Source: Rhodoferax aquaticus (GTDB lineage: Bacteria > Pseudomonadota > Gammaproteobacteria > Burkholderiales > Burkholderiaceae_C). Taken from it: 64,000 nucleotides of DNA. Of the stretch, positions 34,744 to 43,218 are shown in pieces. The notes beneath the pieces are model-generated. The model was not told the origin of the DNA. It saw only the letters and a list, made by a program, of their open reading frames with translations, and ran no database searches. The stretch's first letter is position 1, and each line of letters opens with the position of its first letter. The DNA lies in contig NZ_CP036282.1 of NCBI RefSeq assembly GCF_006974105.1, forward strand, positions 620,001 to 684,000, read 5' to 3'. A program made the translations under genes and the position numbers.

Positions 34744-35799
34744 CTAGGTGAGAAGAGGGCGCGCAGGGAACACGGCAATGGGGTCGTCTACCTGCTCGGG
34801 TTCGGGGGGCCTTGCGAAACCCAGGTCATCGCCCAGGGTCGGGCCGGGCATAGACAGCAGTTTTTGCGTGGCCAAGCACAGCTGAAAGCGCGAGGTCAAA
34901 AAGGCACCATCTACATGCAGCAGCCAGCTATTGCCCAAGCGGTGGGCGATAGTGGCGTCCAAGGTGGCCGCACTCCACTCATACGGACGCACATGGTCAG
35001 ACGCCAGCACAAAGCCCCAGGGTGCGACAAACGAGGGGATGTGCGACTGGTAGCTATGCACCTCGCTAAACGCGGTGCGCAAGGTGCGCACCAGGGCGGC
35101 ATGCTGCACATGGTCTACATGGGAAAACTCCATGCCCTGCACCACGACAATGCCGCCGGGGCGCAGGCGTTGGCGCAGGTGCCGGTAGAACTCTTGGGTG
35201 TAGATGCGCTGTGCGGGGCCGTTTTCCAGCATGTCCACCACGTCGATGATGACCACGTCGTAAAAGTCCAGGTCTTGCTCGACAAAAGCGCGGCCATCGG
35301 TAAACACCAAGTGGGCGCGCGGGTCTTGCATGGCGCCTTGGTGCCAAGGGCCTAGGTGTTCGCGGCAGAGCTCAACGCAGGTTTCGTCAATGTCCACCAT
35401 CACGGCACGTTGGACACTGCGATGCGCCAGCACTTCGCGCAAGGTGGCACCTTCGCCCCCGCCAATGATGAGCACATCGCGCGGGTTGGGATGGCTCAGC
35501 ATGGCAGGCTGCACCAAAAGCTCGTGGTACAGCGACTCGTCATGCTCACTACTTTGTAGCACGCCATCCAAGAACAATGCGCGCCCGTAGCTCACAGTGT
35601 CGGCAATCAACACGTTTTGAAACGCGGTCTGCACCGAACACACCACACCTTTGCAGCGAAACCCAAAAATGTCATAGCGGTCAGAGGTGTCTTCGCAATA
35701 GCACACGGGCCCGGGGGGCGGGCCATCGTTGGCAACATAAAAAGCGCCGGGCCGCAGCTCAGGCAGCAGCGCCACGGGGCCCCGGGCGTTCACACTCAT
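34744..35799 (-). CDS. speE: Spermidine synthase-like aminopropyltransferase
   Basis: 351 residues. Transfers an aminopropyl group from decarboxylated SAM to putrescine or a related diamine. The fold is visible from LFLDGVLQSSEHDESLYHE, the nucleotide loop DVLIIGGGEGATLREVLAH and DIDETCVELCREHLG, then the catalytic region FYDVVIIDVVD. The C-terminal part is longer than in E. coli SpeE (about 287 residues), as in several betaproteobacterial homologues. ATG 35799 overlaps the exported-protein gene stop by four bases (ATGA). Confidence 0.92.
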   Translation of the reverse strand: MSVNARGPVALLPELRPGAFYVANDGPPPGPVCYCEDTSDRYDIFGFRCKGVVCSVQTAFQNVLIADTVSYGRALFLDGVLQSSEHDESLYHELLVQPAMLSHPNPRDVLIIGGGEGATLREVLAHRSVQRAVMVDIDETCVELCREHLGPWHQGAMQDPRAHLVFTDGRAFVEQDLDFYDVVIIDVVDMLENGPAQRIYTQEFYRHLRQRLRPGGIVVVQGMEFSHVDHVQHAALVRTLRTAFSEVHSYQSHIPSFVAPWGFVLASDHVRPYEWSAATLDATIAHRLGNSWLLHVDGAFLTSRFQLCLATQKLLSMPGPTLGDDLGFARPPEPEQVDDPIAVFPARPLLT

Positions 35800-36380
35800 T
35801 TGATTTGCACTTTCTCGGCGTCCACCCATTCCAGGTGCAAAACTTCAAACTTGTCTTCTGCCCACTCAAAGACCAAGAGGGCGAGGTCTTCGTCCTCTGC
35901 ACTTTCAAAGCGGTAGTAGCTCATGTCTGCAGGGGCAGCTTTGTCTTTGGCGTACTTGGCGTCTTCTGACTCGTTGGCGTTGAACTTGTAGTGCTGGCCC
36001 TCATAAACAATCTCGCCTTGGCCTTGTTTGTCCATTTGCCAAATGGCTTTGGGGTTCACGCCCAGGTCGCGTGGCCTCATGCGGGCGATGGCGGATTCGA
36101 CTTCTACTTTGTCTTTTTCAACATGGATGACAAGTGAGGCGGCTTTGCCATCGCCAAATTTGCCGTCCACCCGGTGCCAGCTTGTGCCATCCACATCCTT
36201 AAACACCGTGACCGAGTCGATGGCCATGGCGACTTGCGCTGGCGTTTCCACATCGACCGCTGGCAGTTCCAACTGGGTACCCACTTGCAAGCGGTCTAAA
36301 TCGGCGGGCGCCAAGGCCCAAGCCCACGAACACAGAATGCTCAACCCCAAAGCGGCCATGCCGCGCAGCCAAACAGCCAT
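35796..36380 (-). CDS. Exported protein of unknown function, first gene of polyamine operon
   Basis: 194 residues. A signal peptide (residues 1 to about 22, ending ALA) leads to a periplasmic domain rich in acidic residues (FESAEDEDLALLVFEWAEDK) and with a central HRVDGKFGDGKAASLVIHV strand region. I do not recognise a family with confidence. It is the first gene of the speE-unknown-speD-GNAT transcript and couples to speE by ATGA. An acidic exported protein in this position could interact with polyamines, but this is inference. Confidence 0.7.
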   Translation of the reverse strand: MAVWLRGMAALGLSILCSWAWALAPADLDRLQVGTQLELPAVDVETPAQVAMAIDSVTVFKDVDGTSWHRVDGKFGDGKAASLVIHVEKDKVEVESAIARMRPRDLGVNPKAIWQMDKQGQGEIVYEGQHYKFNANESEDAKYAKDKAAPADMSYYRFESAEDEDLALLVFEWAEDKFEVLHLEWVDAEKVQIK

Positions 36381-36506
36381 CACAGTCTCCTATTTTCAGC
36401 CCATGCGACCTTGCGCACCCTGCGGGAAAGAGAGCCAGTTTATAGCGAAAACCCCACTCGACATGGGGGGATGTGTGGTGCGTGGGTTGGCTGTCGGCCG
36501 AGAGAC

Positions 36507-37934
36507 CTACAGGTGAGACAGCATCAGCTCCATAGGCGCGCGAGGCCGCAGCGTGACATGCAACTCTGGCGTGCTCGGGGCGGCGTCAGCGGGCAAGCGC
36601 AGGCGATAACGCTGCAAGAGCATGGCGGCCAAGAGCGTCATTTCCATCATCGCAAAGTGTTGGCCCAGACACACGCGAGGGCCAGCGCCAAAGGGCATCC
36701 ATGCGCCCTTGGGGATGGCGGGGGCACCGTCCAAAAAACGCGCTGGCTGGAATTGCTCCGGATTGGCAAACCAGCGCTCATCATGGTGCAGCAGCCACGG
36801 GGTGATGCGCAGCATGGCACCTTGGGGTATCTGCCAGCCCCCTACCGTGATGGGGGCCGTGGTGCGGCGCGACATGATGGCCGCCACCGGCGGGTACAGG
36901 CGCATGGCCTCTTTCAGAGTAGCGGTAAGCCATGGCAGCTGCGCCATGTGCTCGGGGCCCGGTGTTTGGCCAGCTAGTACCGTGGCCACCTCGTCGTGCG
37001 CGCGCTGCGCTAGGTCGGGGTGCTCCGCCATCAAGCGGCTCCACCACAGCAAGGCGGTGGCTGAGGTTTCATGCCCGGCCTGAAAGCTCACCATGCATTG
37101 GTCAAACACCTCTTGTGCTGACAGCGCTTCACCCGTGGTCTCGTCGCGCAAAGCCAGCAGGCGCCCCAGCAAGTCCGTGGCGGCTGGCGCGTCGGGGTGA
37201 GCGGCCAGCTCAGCGTGGCGTTCGTTGATATGGCGCTGTATCAACTGGCGCAAGCTGCGAATAGCTCGGCGTTTGGCGGCCTTGCCCGGCAGTGGCAACC
37301 AGTCTGGCAAAGAAAACGGTAGAAACATTTCTTGGAAAGCCGCGGCTGACAAGGCTTGCGTGGCGGCAATCGCGGCCTGCGAGTCTGCTTGTGCGCTGCG
37401 GCTGAACAGGGTGCGCAAAATCACGTCCATGGCCACGCTGCTCCACAGCGCATCCATGGGGATGCGTGCGCTCGTCTGCCCTGGGGGGATCAATTGCGCA
37501 AACGCGTCTTGCGCGGCGCTGGTCATCAGCGTGGCATAGCCGGCTACCTGCTTGGGCATGAAGGCCGCCATCAGCATGCGGCGCTGGCGCTGCCACACAG
37601 GCCCCTCGGTCACCAGCACGCTTTGGCCAAACACTTGCGCAAACACCTCAATGCCGCGCTCCCAGCGAATGAGTGCGTCGGCATGGCTGACCAAAGCCTC
37701 GCGCACCAAGTCAGGGGACATCAGGTCGTACGCGCGTTCATGGCCCAAACGCATGTAGCTGATGTCCCCATGGTCGCGCTGCAGCTGCGTCGTAAAGCCT
37801 AGGTAATCGCGCTTCATGGCGGCCAAGAGGGGCAAACCCCACCAGCGGGAAGGAGGGCCGGGCGGGCGTGTAAGGGCAGAAGTCTGGGCCGAAATGCTGG
37901 GCGATGAAGTGGATGCGGGGTTCATGGCGTGCAT
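36507..37934 (-). CDS. Cytochrome P450
   Basis: 475 residues, soluble bacterial class. The I-helix AGHETSATALLWW, the E-x2-R pair in LKEAMRLYPP and the heme loop FGAGPRVCLGQHFA (Cys is the iron ligand) are all intact. ATG 37934 (MHAMNPAST) is taken as start; longer in-frame starts would run through the divergent AraC promoter. No ferredoxin or ferredoxin reductase is next to it. The AraC gene on the other strand starts 91 bases away and is the likely regulator. Confidence 0.93.
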   Translation of the reverse strand: MHAMNPASTSSPSISAQTSALTRPPGPPSRWWGLPLLAAMKRDYLGFTTQLQRDHGDISYMRLGHERAYDLMSPDLVREALVSHADALIRWERGIEVFAQVFGQSVLVTEGPVWQRQRRMLMAAFMPKQVAGYATLMTSAAQDAFAQLIPPGQTSARIPMDALWSSVAMDVILRTLFSRSAQADSQAAIAATQALSAAAFQEMFLPFSLPDWLPLPGKAAKRRAIRSLRQLIQRHINERHAELAAHPDAPAATDLLGRLLALRDETTGEALSAQEVFDQCMVSFQAGHETSATALLWWSRLMAEHPDLAQRAHDEVATVLAGQTPGPEHMAQLPWLTATLKEAMRLYPPVAAIMSRRTTAPITVGGWQIPQGAMLRITPWLLHHDERWFANPEQFQPARFLDGAPAIPKGAWMPFGAGPRVCLGQHFAMMEMTLLAAMLLQRYRLRLPADAAPSTPELHVTLRPRAPMELMLSHL

Positions 37935-38025
37935 TGTCTGGCGCCACCCCGGGGCCTGTATTGAACGATTGCGACATCGCGCCGCCAAGTGGTGCATGGG
38001 GCGGCCTGCCCCGTACACTGGCGCC

Positions 38026-38952
38026 ATGGCAAGCCCCAGCTCCCCTGCAATTGCGTTTGATTCGAAGCTGTGGCCTAGCGGCACACTGTGGCAGCCAAGC
38101 GCCACGCTGAGCGCCTGCATACGCGCGACCATGGTGCGCAACACGCTGGGCTCTAGCCTCACAGACGCGCAGCGGGTGAATCACTTTCCGGCTGCTCCCT
38201 TGTGCAGCCTGAGCTGGTGGTTCACGGGGAGCAGCCTGGCCCTTGGCGCATCCAGCGACGGGTCTGACGAGGGCCAGCCGCTAGACGAGACCGCTGCCAA
38301 AACGCCACTGCCCGGGCGCTGGGTTTTGAGCGGCCCGCAAACCCGGCCCACGGCCACCTGGTGCCCAGGCCCTGTGCACGCCATGATGGTGCTGATTCCG
38401 CCCGATGCGCTGCACGCCCTCACGCACTTGCAGCCCGAAGCCTTGATGGACCGCATGGTGGATGCCGCCACGGTGCTGCCACCGGACTGGTTGCCCATGC
38501 TCCAAGCCGTGCAAAACGCGGGCGACGATGCGCAGGCCCTGCAACTGCTGGAGGAGTTTTTAGAACCCCGCTGGCAAGCCTGCCGCCCCGCACAGCCCGT
38601 GGCATGGCAGCGCTACTCCGATTGGGTGACCCACTTGGCCCAGCGCGCGGCGGTGTCCGGCCCGGGGCGCAGCCTGCGCCAGTTGGAGCGCCGCATCAAG
38701 CGCTGGTCGGGTCTGCCCTTGCGCGAATTACGGGTGATGGGGCGCTCTGAAGACGCGTTTTTTGCCACCGCCGCCTTGGCCACCCAAAGCAGCGACAAAC
38801 TCGACTGGGCGCAGATTGCGGCAGACTCCGGTTACTCCGACCAGTCCCACCTGATCCGCACCACGCGCCGCATCACCGGCTTGACCCCCGAGGCCTTGGG
38901 TAAAGGCATTCAGCATCATGAGAGTTTTTGGGCTTATCGGCTTTGGATGTAG
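38026..38952 (+). CDS. AraC family transcriptional regulator, divergent from P450
   Basis: 308 residues. The N-terminal half is not a standard cupin by eye; the C-terminal HTH has LDWAQIAADSGYSDQSHL and the ITGLTPEALGKGIQHHES tail. ATG 38026 (MASPSSPAI) starts the conserved part. Its last 136 bp (38818-38953) recur, 129 of 136 identical by eye, at 43233-43368, on the far side of the effector-immunity cassette. The gene itself is intact. Likely regulates the divergent P450 gene. Confidence 0.86.
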   Translation: MASPSSPAIAFDSKLWPSGTLWQPSATLSACIRATMVRNTLGSSLTDAQRVNHFPAAPLCSLSWWFTGSSLALGASSDGSDEGQPLDETAAKTPLPGRWVLSGPQTRPTATWCPGPVHAMMVLIPPDALHALTHLQPEALMDRMVDAATVLPPDWLPMLQAVQNAGDDAQALQLLEEFLEPRWQACRPAQPVAWQRYSDWVTHLAQRAAVSGPGRSLRQLERRIKRWSGLPLRELRVMGRSEDAFFATAALATQSSDKLDWAQIAADSGYSDQSHLIRTTRRITGLTPEALGKGIQHHESFWAYRLWM

Positions 38953-38953
38953 G
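38818..38953 (+). repeat. 136-bp direct repeat, left copy (3' end of AraC gene)
   Basis: Same length and about 95% identical to 43233-43368. The left copy is part of the intact AraC gene, including its TAG stop. The pair brackets the type VI effector cassette. Confidence 0.9.
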
Positions 38954-39417
38954 CGGCGCAATGCAAGCTGCTTGAAGGCAAAGGTGTACTTTGCCAAGCG
39001 CTAGTGCTCTTGGCAGCTTGGACGCAATGACAACACAAACCGCGCAAGTGCCTAGGCTACCGTACCCCACATGAGGTCTTCTACAAGCTACCCGAAAGAC
39101 CTCTTACACTGCATTCCGTTGCACGTTGTACTTGAATCCGCCAGGCAAATGGGCCTCTAGCGCCCATACAGCATGCGTAAGTAGCCGTCAAAACTCTAGC
39201 AACCGGCGCTGACGGGTAGTTCTGAAGACAGGTCAGCCCTGCTCCGTCGTCCCAAGTCGCCACCTGCTTGCATCATTTCTTCCAAATGGCCAAAGCGCAA
39301 GGGGCAAGCCGCGTACCAGCGGGCGCACACATAGCAAAGCACCCAACAGCGATTGCAAAGCCGTTTTTACAAAGACACGCCGTCATCGTCCTCACAATGG
39401 CTTATGGCGACAGAACC
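38954..39417. other. 464-bp gene-free stretch with nested inverted repeats and a dispersed repeat
   Basis: No supported gene. Directly after the AraC stop is a nested inverted repeat (outer arms 38964-38971 and 39013-39020, inner arms 38977-38983 and 38989-38995). A further inverted pair is 39073-39080 with 39096-39103, and a dispersed repeat copy is at about 39157-39203. The rest shows nothing recognisable. It ends where homology to the effector gene 3' end begins. Confidence 0.6.
39157..39203 (+). repeat. Dispersed intergenic repeat, diverged copy
   Basis: Matches the family at TAGCGCCCATACAGCATGCG, then TAAGTAGC. It is more diverged than the copies at 18594 and 29479. Confidence 0.45.
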
Positions 39418-39557
39418 GCTGCGACCTGCATCCGGTGATGCGCGATGAAGACCTAGGTTTGCTGCAAGGCGGCCTCAAGGCCAAAGCCATCGGCATCATC
39501 ACCAGCGGGCGGCGCGAGGGTGGTGGCTACTGTTTACCGCGTGCGGTGTTTGAATGA
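39418..39557 (+). pseudogene. Severed 3' end of a second Tle1-type effector allele
   Basis: 140 bp collinear without gaps with 42372-42511, the last 46 codons plus stop of the intact effector gene. About 89% identical by eye, with several replacements (DLGLLQGGLKAKAIG in place of DARLLQSWVKAKAIG). No upstream effector sequence remains; homology stops abruptly at 39418. It abuts the first immunity-type gene exactly as the full effector abuts the second. It is the scar of a lost or displaced effector. Confidence 0.85.
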
Positions 39558-39568
39558 AGGGGCTAACG

Positions 39569-40222
39569 ATGCAACGAAATACTCAGCGTGCATTCACTTG
39601 CGCAACCTTGGCCCTGGCCGCACTGGTGATGGGCTGCGCGCACCGGGAGACGTTTGATGAACGCCTTAAACGTGAGAACCCCGAGCTCTGGGAGACGATC
39701 AATCGCGAAGCAGCCATACGCAAATCCCAAGAAACCCCCACCATCGGAGTAGGGCTGGAATGCGTGCGCCACGGCGGCCCGCGGCAAGACCTCATGCCCT
39801 ATGTGCAAGGGTTTTGGGTGCAAGAAGTGCCCTACGGCCAGGGCAGCATCGGCATGCGCGGGGGCGACTTCAACTGCGGCGGCACCATCGCCGGGGGCTA
39901 CACCATCCCCCGCACCTGGCGCCCGGGTATGAAAGTCAAGGTCAAGTGGTACACGGATGGTTGGGACGAATCGAGCAAAACCACCGGAGCTGCGGGAGAC
40001 GACTCCACCAAGGCATCTGCCACCCCCGTCATGGTGGGGGAAGTCAAGGCGACCCTGCACGAGTACACCACCACCATCCCGTATTACGCCAAACCAGGCG
40101 CAGCCTATGTGCACCTGTTTCGCAACGGGCAGGCGCGGGTCATCATCACTGACTGCTATCCAGAATACAAGTGTCACCCCATTCCACTCTCGGCCCTTGA
40201 ACCCCCGCCGGAGGTGGAGTGA
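39569..40222 (+). CDS. DUF3304-like lipoprotein, probable orphan immunity protein (copy 1)
   Basis: 217 residues. Lipoprotein signal with lipobox LVMGC; Cys23 would be lipidated, placing the protein in the periplasm where a phospholipase would act. ATG 39569 follows GAAGGGG by eight bases; ATG 39554, overlapping the scar stop, is an alternative. The central GGDFNCGGTIAGGYTIPRTW is the best-conserved block. The family commonly lies next to DUF2235 lipases and is taken as their immunity protein. Here the matching effector is reduced to a 3' scar, so this copy is an orphan. It is the same length as copy 2 and differs in patches (about residues 87-95, 129-150 and the C-terminus). Confidence 0.82.
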   Translation: MQRNTQRAFTCATLALAALVMGCAHRETFDERLKRENPELWETINREAAIRKSQETPTIGVGLECVRHGGPRQDLMPYVQGFWVQEVPYGQGSIGMRGGDFNCGGTIAGGYTIPRTWRPGMKVKVKWYTDGWDESSKTTGAAGDDSTKASATPVMVGEVKATLHEYTTTIPYYAKPGAAYVHLFRNGQARVIITDCYPEYKCHPIPLSALEPPPEVE

Positions 40223-40224
40223 GC

Positions 40225-40344
40225 ATGCGGACCACCCAGCACAAAGCCTTGCGCGCAGGGCGCAAATCACAAGCCCAATCGGCCTTTGGCGCAGGTTCTG
40301 CCTGCGCTAGAAGCTATCAAAACCGTAGTAAACCCACCGCCTAA
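40225..40344 (+). other. Short open frame between immunity copy 1 and the effector
   Basis: A 39-codon frame starts two bases after the lipoprotein stop and ends four bases before the effector ATG. The first 12 residues (MRTTQHKALRAG) recur after the second lipoprotein gene, where they run into AraC-derived sequence. It may be a coupling leader or simply residue of recombination. Its 3' half overlaps a diverged dispersed repeat copy. There is no evidence that the peptide is functional. Confidence 0.3.
40283..40335 (+). repeat. Possible diverged dispersed repeat copy upstream of effector
   Basis: The segment TGCGCTAGAAGCTATCAAAA and a GTAGTAAA end resemble the 3' half of the dispersed repeat. 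Similar to 55286-55330. The match to the main copies is weak. Confidence 0.35.
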
Positions 40345-40348
40345 GACC

Positions 40349-42511
40349 ATGACACGCACAGTTTTTAACGCCCCCTTACGCATCAGCGCCAACCCGGCAC
40401 AGGAAATGACACCCACGGTGGACGAAGTCGTTGCGAGCCTGATGGCACCCAGCGACCCGCTGAAGTGCGAGATACCGCTGTACATCGGCCTGTTCTTTGA
40501 TGGCACCAACAACAACCGCGACCGCGACATGCCCGAGCGCGGCCACAGCAATGTGGCGCGCCTCTTTAATGCGCACAAAAGTGTTGCAGAAAACTCCGAT
40601 CACACAGGCCACTACAAAACCTATGTCTCTGGCTTAGGCACCCGCTTTGAGCCCAACCAAGAGCCCGGCGAAAGCGACGAGGGCAAAGCCTATGCCAAGG
40701 GCGGGCAGGCCCGCATCTTGTACGGGGTGCTGGAAGTCTTTAACTCGGTGCACAAGTCGTTCAACAACGAGTTCGCCCTTTATAAAGAAGATGACATCAA
40801 AGCCCTGCTCAAAGACTTTGAACGCCAGGTAGACGGCGGCTCCACCGACCCGGAGCGTCCCGCCCCCACCCGCGAAAGCTGGCTGGCCAATATCTACGCC
40901 CACGCCACGCAAAGCATTCAAGATGCCCGCAAGCGCAAGCCCTTGCCCAACATCCCCTACATCCACGTGAGCGTGTTTGGCTTCTCGCGCGGGGCCGCAG
41001 AGGCCAGCGCGTTTTGCCACTGGCTGAATGCCGCCATCCCCAGCGGCGAAATCGCGGGCATGCCGCTGCGCATCAAATTCTTGGGCTTGTTTGACTGCGT
41101 GGCCAGCACCGGATTGGCCGACTCTGCCCGCCGCGCTCTGGGGCCGGTGGCAGGCTTTGCCACCGGGCACTTTGCCTGGGCCAAAGAAATACGCCAACCT
41201 TTGCCCGCGCTGGTGGAGCGCTGCGTGCACATGCTGGGCGCGCATGAGCAGCGGCTGAACTTCCCGCTCACCCGCATCCGGGGCGGCCAGCTCAGCGAAT
41301 ATGTGTACCCCGGCGTGCACTCCGACGTGGGCGGGGGCTATGGCCTGCTGGCCCAGGGCCGCAGCAAGACGGATGCCGAGCTGCTCTCCCAAGTGCCGCT
41401 GCTGCACATGTACAAGCTCGCCCGCATCGCCGGTGTGCCGTTGCTTGATGCCACATTGATGAGCAAGCAGCTATTGGAAGACTACGCCCTCAGCCCCGCA
41501 GTGGCCCAGGCCTGGAACGACTACATGGCCCAGGCCCAAGACTACGCCCCGCGCACCCAGCCCGCCCCCATGGCCACGCCCTTGGAAGAGTGCCAAGACC
41601 TGCACGCCCTCATTGCGCTGCACATGCGCCTGTACTACGACTATCGCCGCATCTACCTGCCCCCGCCACCCGGTAAAACCGCCCATGTTTTGGCACCCGA
41701 CCTCTTCAGGCTGCTGCACAACCCCATCAGCGCGCAAGACGAAGACAACATCCGCAGCTACAACCAAAACCTGCAAGGCGACCTGAGCCTCTTTACGCAG
41801 TGGCAGGCCGCCAAACAATACAACTACTGGGAGATGCCGGTGCGCCAAAAATATGGCAACCAGCGCGCGGTCTGGATCGACGACACCCTGCGGCGTCACA
41901 GCAACTGGCTGCCCCAGTTCATCTGCCAACAACAAAACCCTGCCGACCAGGCCTGGATAGAGGTCGCCCTTGGCGTGCTGCAAGGGCGCAGCCAAGTGGC
42001 CGGGCAAGCGCACTGCGTGCTGCTGGGGCGCTATGTGCACGACAGCCTGGCGGGCTTTGTGCTGGCCGGCCCCATCACCCACGACGACAAGGCGCGCCTG
42101 TTGGTGGACATCGTGCACCGCCAAGGCAAGGGCAAGACGCTCAATGCCTTGGAGGCCAAGGTGTTCGCCAACTACCAACAACGCATTGCCGCAGAAAAAG
42201 CGGGCACCGTGCAAGTGCCAGCGGGGCAGACGGGGTTGGAGAAGTTGGTATCTGAACGCATCCAAGCCCTCAACGCAATGAACGCTACCAACCGCAAAGA
42301 CGAACTCGACCAAGAGGCGGCCTACAACAACGAATATCGCTTCAAGTACCCCGACGCGCTCTACGTGAGCAGCTGCGACTTGTATCCGGTGATGCGCGAT
42401 GAAGACGCGAGGCTGCTGCAAAGCTGGGTCAAGGCCAAAGCCATCGGAATCATCACCAGCGGGCGGCGCGAGGGCGGGGGCTACTTCTTACCGCGTGCGG
42501 TGTTTGAATGA
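40349..42511 (+). CDS. DUF2235 (Tle1-like) alpha/beta hydrolase, predicted type VI lipase effector
   Basis: 720 residues. N-terminal YIGLFFDGTNNNRDRD is the DUF2235 hallmark. The nucleophile elbow is GFSRG (211-215, Ser213), and VHSDVGGGYG carries the probable catalytic Asp326. Tle1 proteins of this type are phospholipases injected by type VI secretion. No signal peptide is seen, which fits contact-dependent delivery. The C-terminal about 220 residues are not recognised and may aid targeting. ATG 40349 follows the short frame. The stop overlaps an upstream ATG of immunity copy 2 (ATGA). No vgrG, DUF4123 adaptor or secretion gene is in the window, so delivery is inferred from family only. Confidence 0.85.
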   Translation: MTRTVFNAPLRISANPAQEMTPTVDEVVASLMAPSDPLKCEIPLYIGLFFDGTNNNRDRDMPERGHSNVARLFNAHKSVAENSDHTGHYKTYVSGLGTRFEPNQEPGESDEGKAYAKGGQARILYGVLEVFNSVHKSFNNEFALYKEDDIKALLKDFERQVDGGSTDPERPAPTRESWLANIYAHATQSIQDARKRKPLPNIPYIHVSVFGFSRGAAEASAFCHWLNAAIPSGEIAGMPLRIKFLGLFDCVASTGLADSARRALGPVAGFATGHFAWAKEIRQPLPALVERCVHMLGAHEQRLNFPLTRIRGGQLSEYVYPGVHSDVGGGYGLLAQGRSKTDAELLSQVPLLHMYKLARIAGVPLLDATLMSKQLLEDYALSPAVAQAWNDYMAQAQDYAPRTQPAPMATPLEECQDLHALIALHMRLYYDYRRIYLPPPPGKTAHVLAPDLFRLLHNPISAQDEDNIRSYNQNLQGDLSLFTQWQAAKQYNYWEMPVRQKYGNQRAVWIDDTLRRHSNWLPQFICQQQNPADQAWIEVALGVLQGRSQVAGQAHCVLLGRYVHDSLAGFVLAGPITHDDKARLLVDIVHRQGKGKTLNALEAKVFANYQQRIAAEKAGTVQVPAGQTGLEKLVSERIQALNAMNATNRKDELDQEAAYNNEYRFKYPDALYVSSCDLYPVMRDEDARLLQSWVKAKAIGIITSGRREGGGYFLPRAVFE

Positions 42512-43218
42512 AGGGGCTGACGATGCAACGAATGACTCAACGTGCATTCACTTGTGCAACCTTGGCCCTGGCCGCACTGGTGATGGGCTGTGCGCACCGG
42601 GAGACGTTTGATGAACGCCTTAAACGTGAGAACCCCGAGCTCTGGGAGACGATCAATCGCGAAGCAGCCATACGCAAATCCCAAAGAACCCCGACCATCG
42701 GAGTAGGGCTGGAATGCGTGCGCCACGGCGGCCCGCGGCAAGACCTCATGCCCTATGTGCAAGGGTTTTGGGTGCAAGAGGTGCCGTTTGGGCAAGTGAG
42801 CCCAGAGATGAGCGGGGGCGACTTCAACTGCGGCGGCACCATCGCCGGGGGCTACACCATCCCCCGCACCTGGCGCCCGGGTATGAAGGTCAAGGTCAAG
42901 TGGTACACCTGGGACCGACCCAAACCAACCACCATCACCATCCCGGTGGAGGACGACCCCACCATCGCACCCGGCGTGCCTATTGTGGAGCGGGGCGTCA
43001 AAGGTGCCCTGCACGAGTACACCACCACCATCCCTTATTACCCCGAACCGGGCCGCGCTTACGTGCACCTGTTTCGCAACGGGCAGGCGCGGGTCATCAT
43101 CAGCAATATTGGCCCCACGGGCCGCGATCACCCCCTCCCATTCTCGGCCCTTGAACCCCCGCCGGAGGTGGAGTGAGCATGCGGACCACCCAGCACAAAG
43201 CCTTGCGCGCAGGGCGCA
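42372..43218 (+). repeat. 847-bp direct repeat, second copy
   Basis: Collinear with 39418-40264, offset 2954 bases. Covers the effector 3' end, immunity copy 2 and 42 bases beyond. Recombination between the two copies would remove the effector 5' part and one immunity gene. Confidence 0.88.
42523..43176 (+). CDS. DUF3304-like lipoprotein, probable cognate immunity protein (copy 2)
   Basis: 217 residues, lipobox LVMGC with Cys23 as in copy 1. The N-terminal 85 residues are nearly the same as copy 1; marked differences occur at WYTWDRPKPTTITIPVED (copy 1: WYTDGWDESSKTTGAAGD), near residues 87-95, and at the C-terminus. It directly follows the intact effector, so it is the likely cognate immunity protein. 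ATG 42523 has the same GAAGGGG spacing as copy 1. A periplasmic lipoprotein would intercept a phospholipase delivered from a neighbouring cell. Confidence 0.84.
   Translation: MQRMTQRAFTCATLALAALVMGCAHRETFDERLKRENPELWETINREAAIRKSQRTPTIGVGLECVRHGGPRQDLMPYVQGFWVQEVPFGQVSPEMSGGDFNCGGTIAGGYTIPRTWRPGMKVKVKWYTWDRPKPTTITIPVEDDPTIAPGVPIVERGVKGALHEYTTTIPYYPEPGRAYVHLFRNGQARVIISNIGPTGRDHPLPFSALEPPPEVE

Larger units (their letters stand above)
39418..40264 (+). repeat. 847-bp direct repeat, first copy
   Basis: Collinear with 42372-43218 at a constant offset of 2954 bases, with no net insertion or deletion. Contains the effector 3' scar, the first immunity-type lipoprotein gene and 42 bases beyond its stop. 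Near-identical over the first part of the lipoprotein gene, with patches of divergence in the middle and at the 3' end. Confidence 0.88.

Noticed and set aside
34075..35355. 426-codon open frame antisense to speE and the tail-anchored protein gene
   Set aside because: Shadow of real genes in a GC-rich sequence; product is Arg/Cys/Ala-rich and domain-free.
39081..39263. 60-codon open frame left of the effector scar
   Set aside because: No ribosome binding site, no domain, and it crosses inverted and dispersed repeats.
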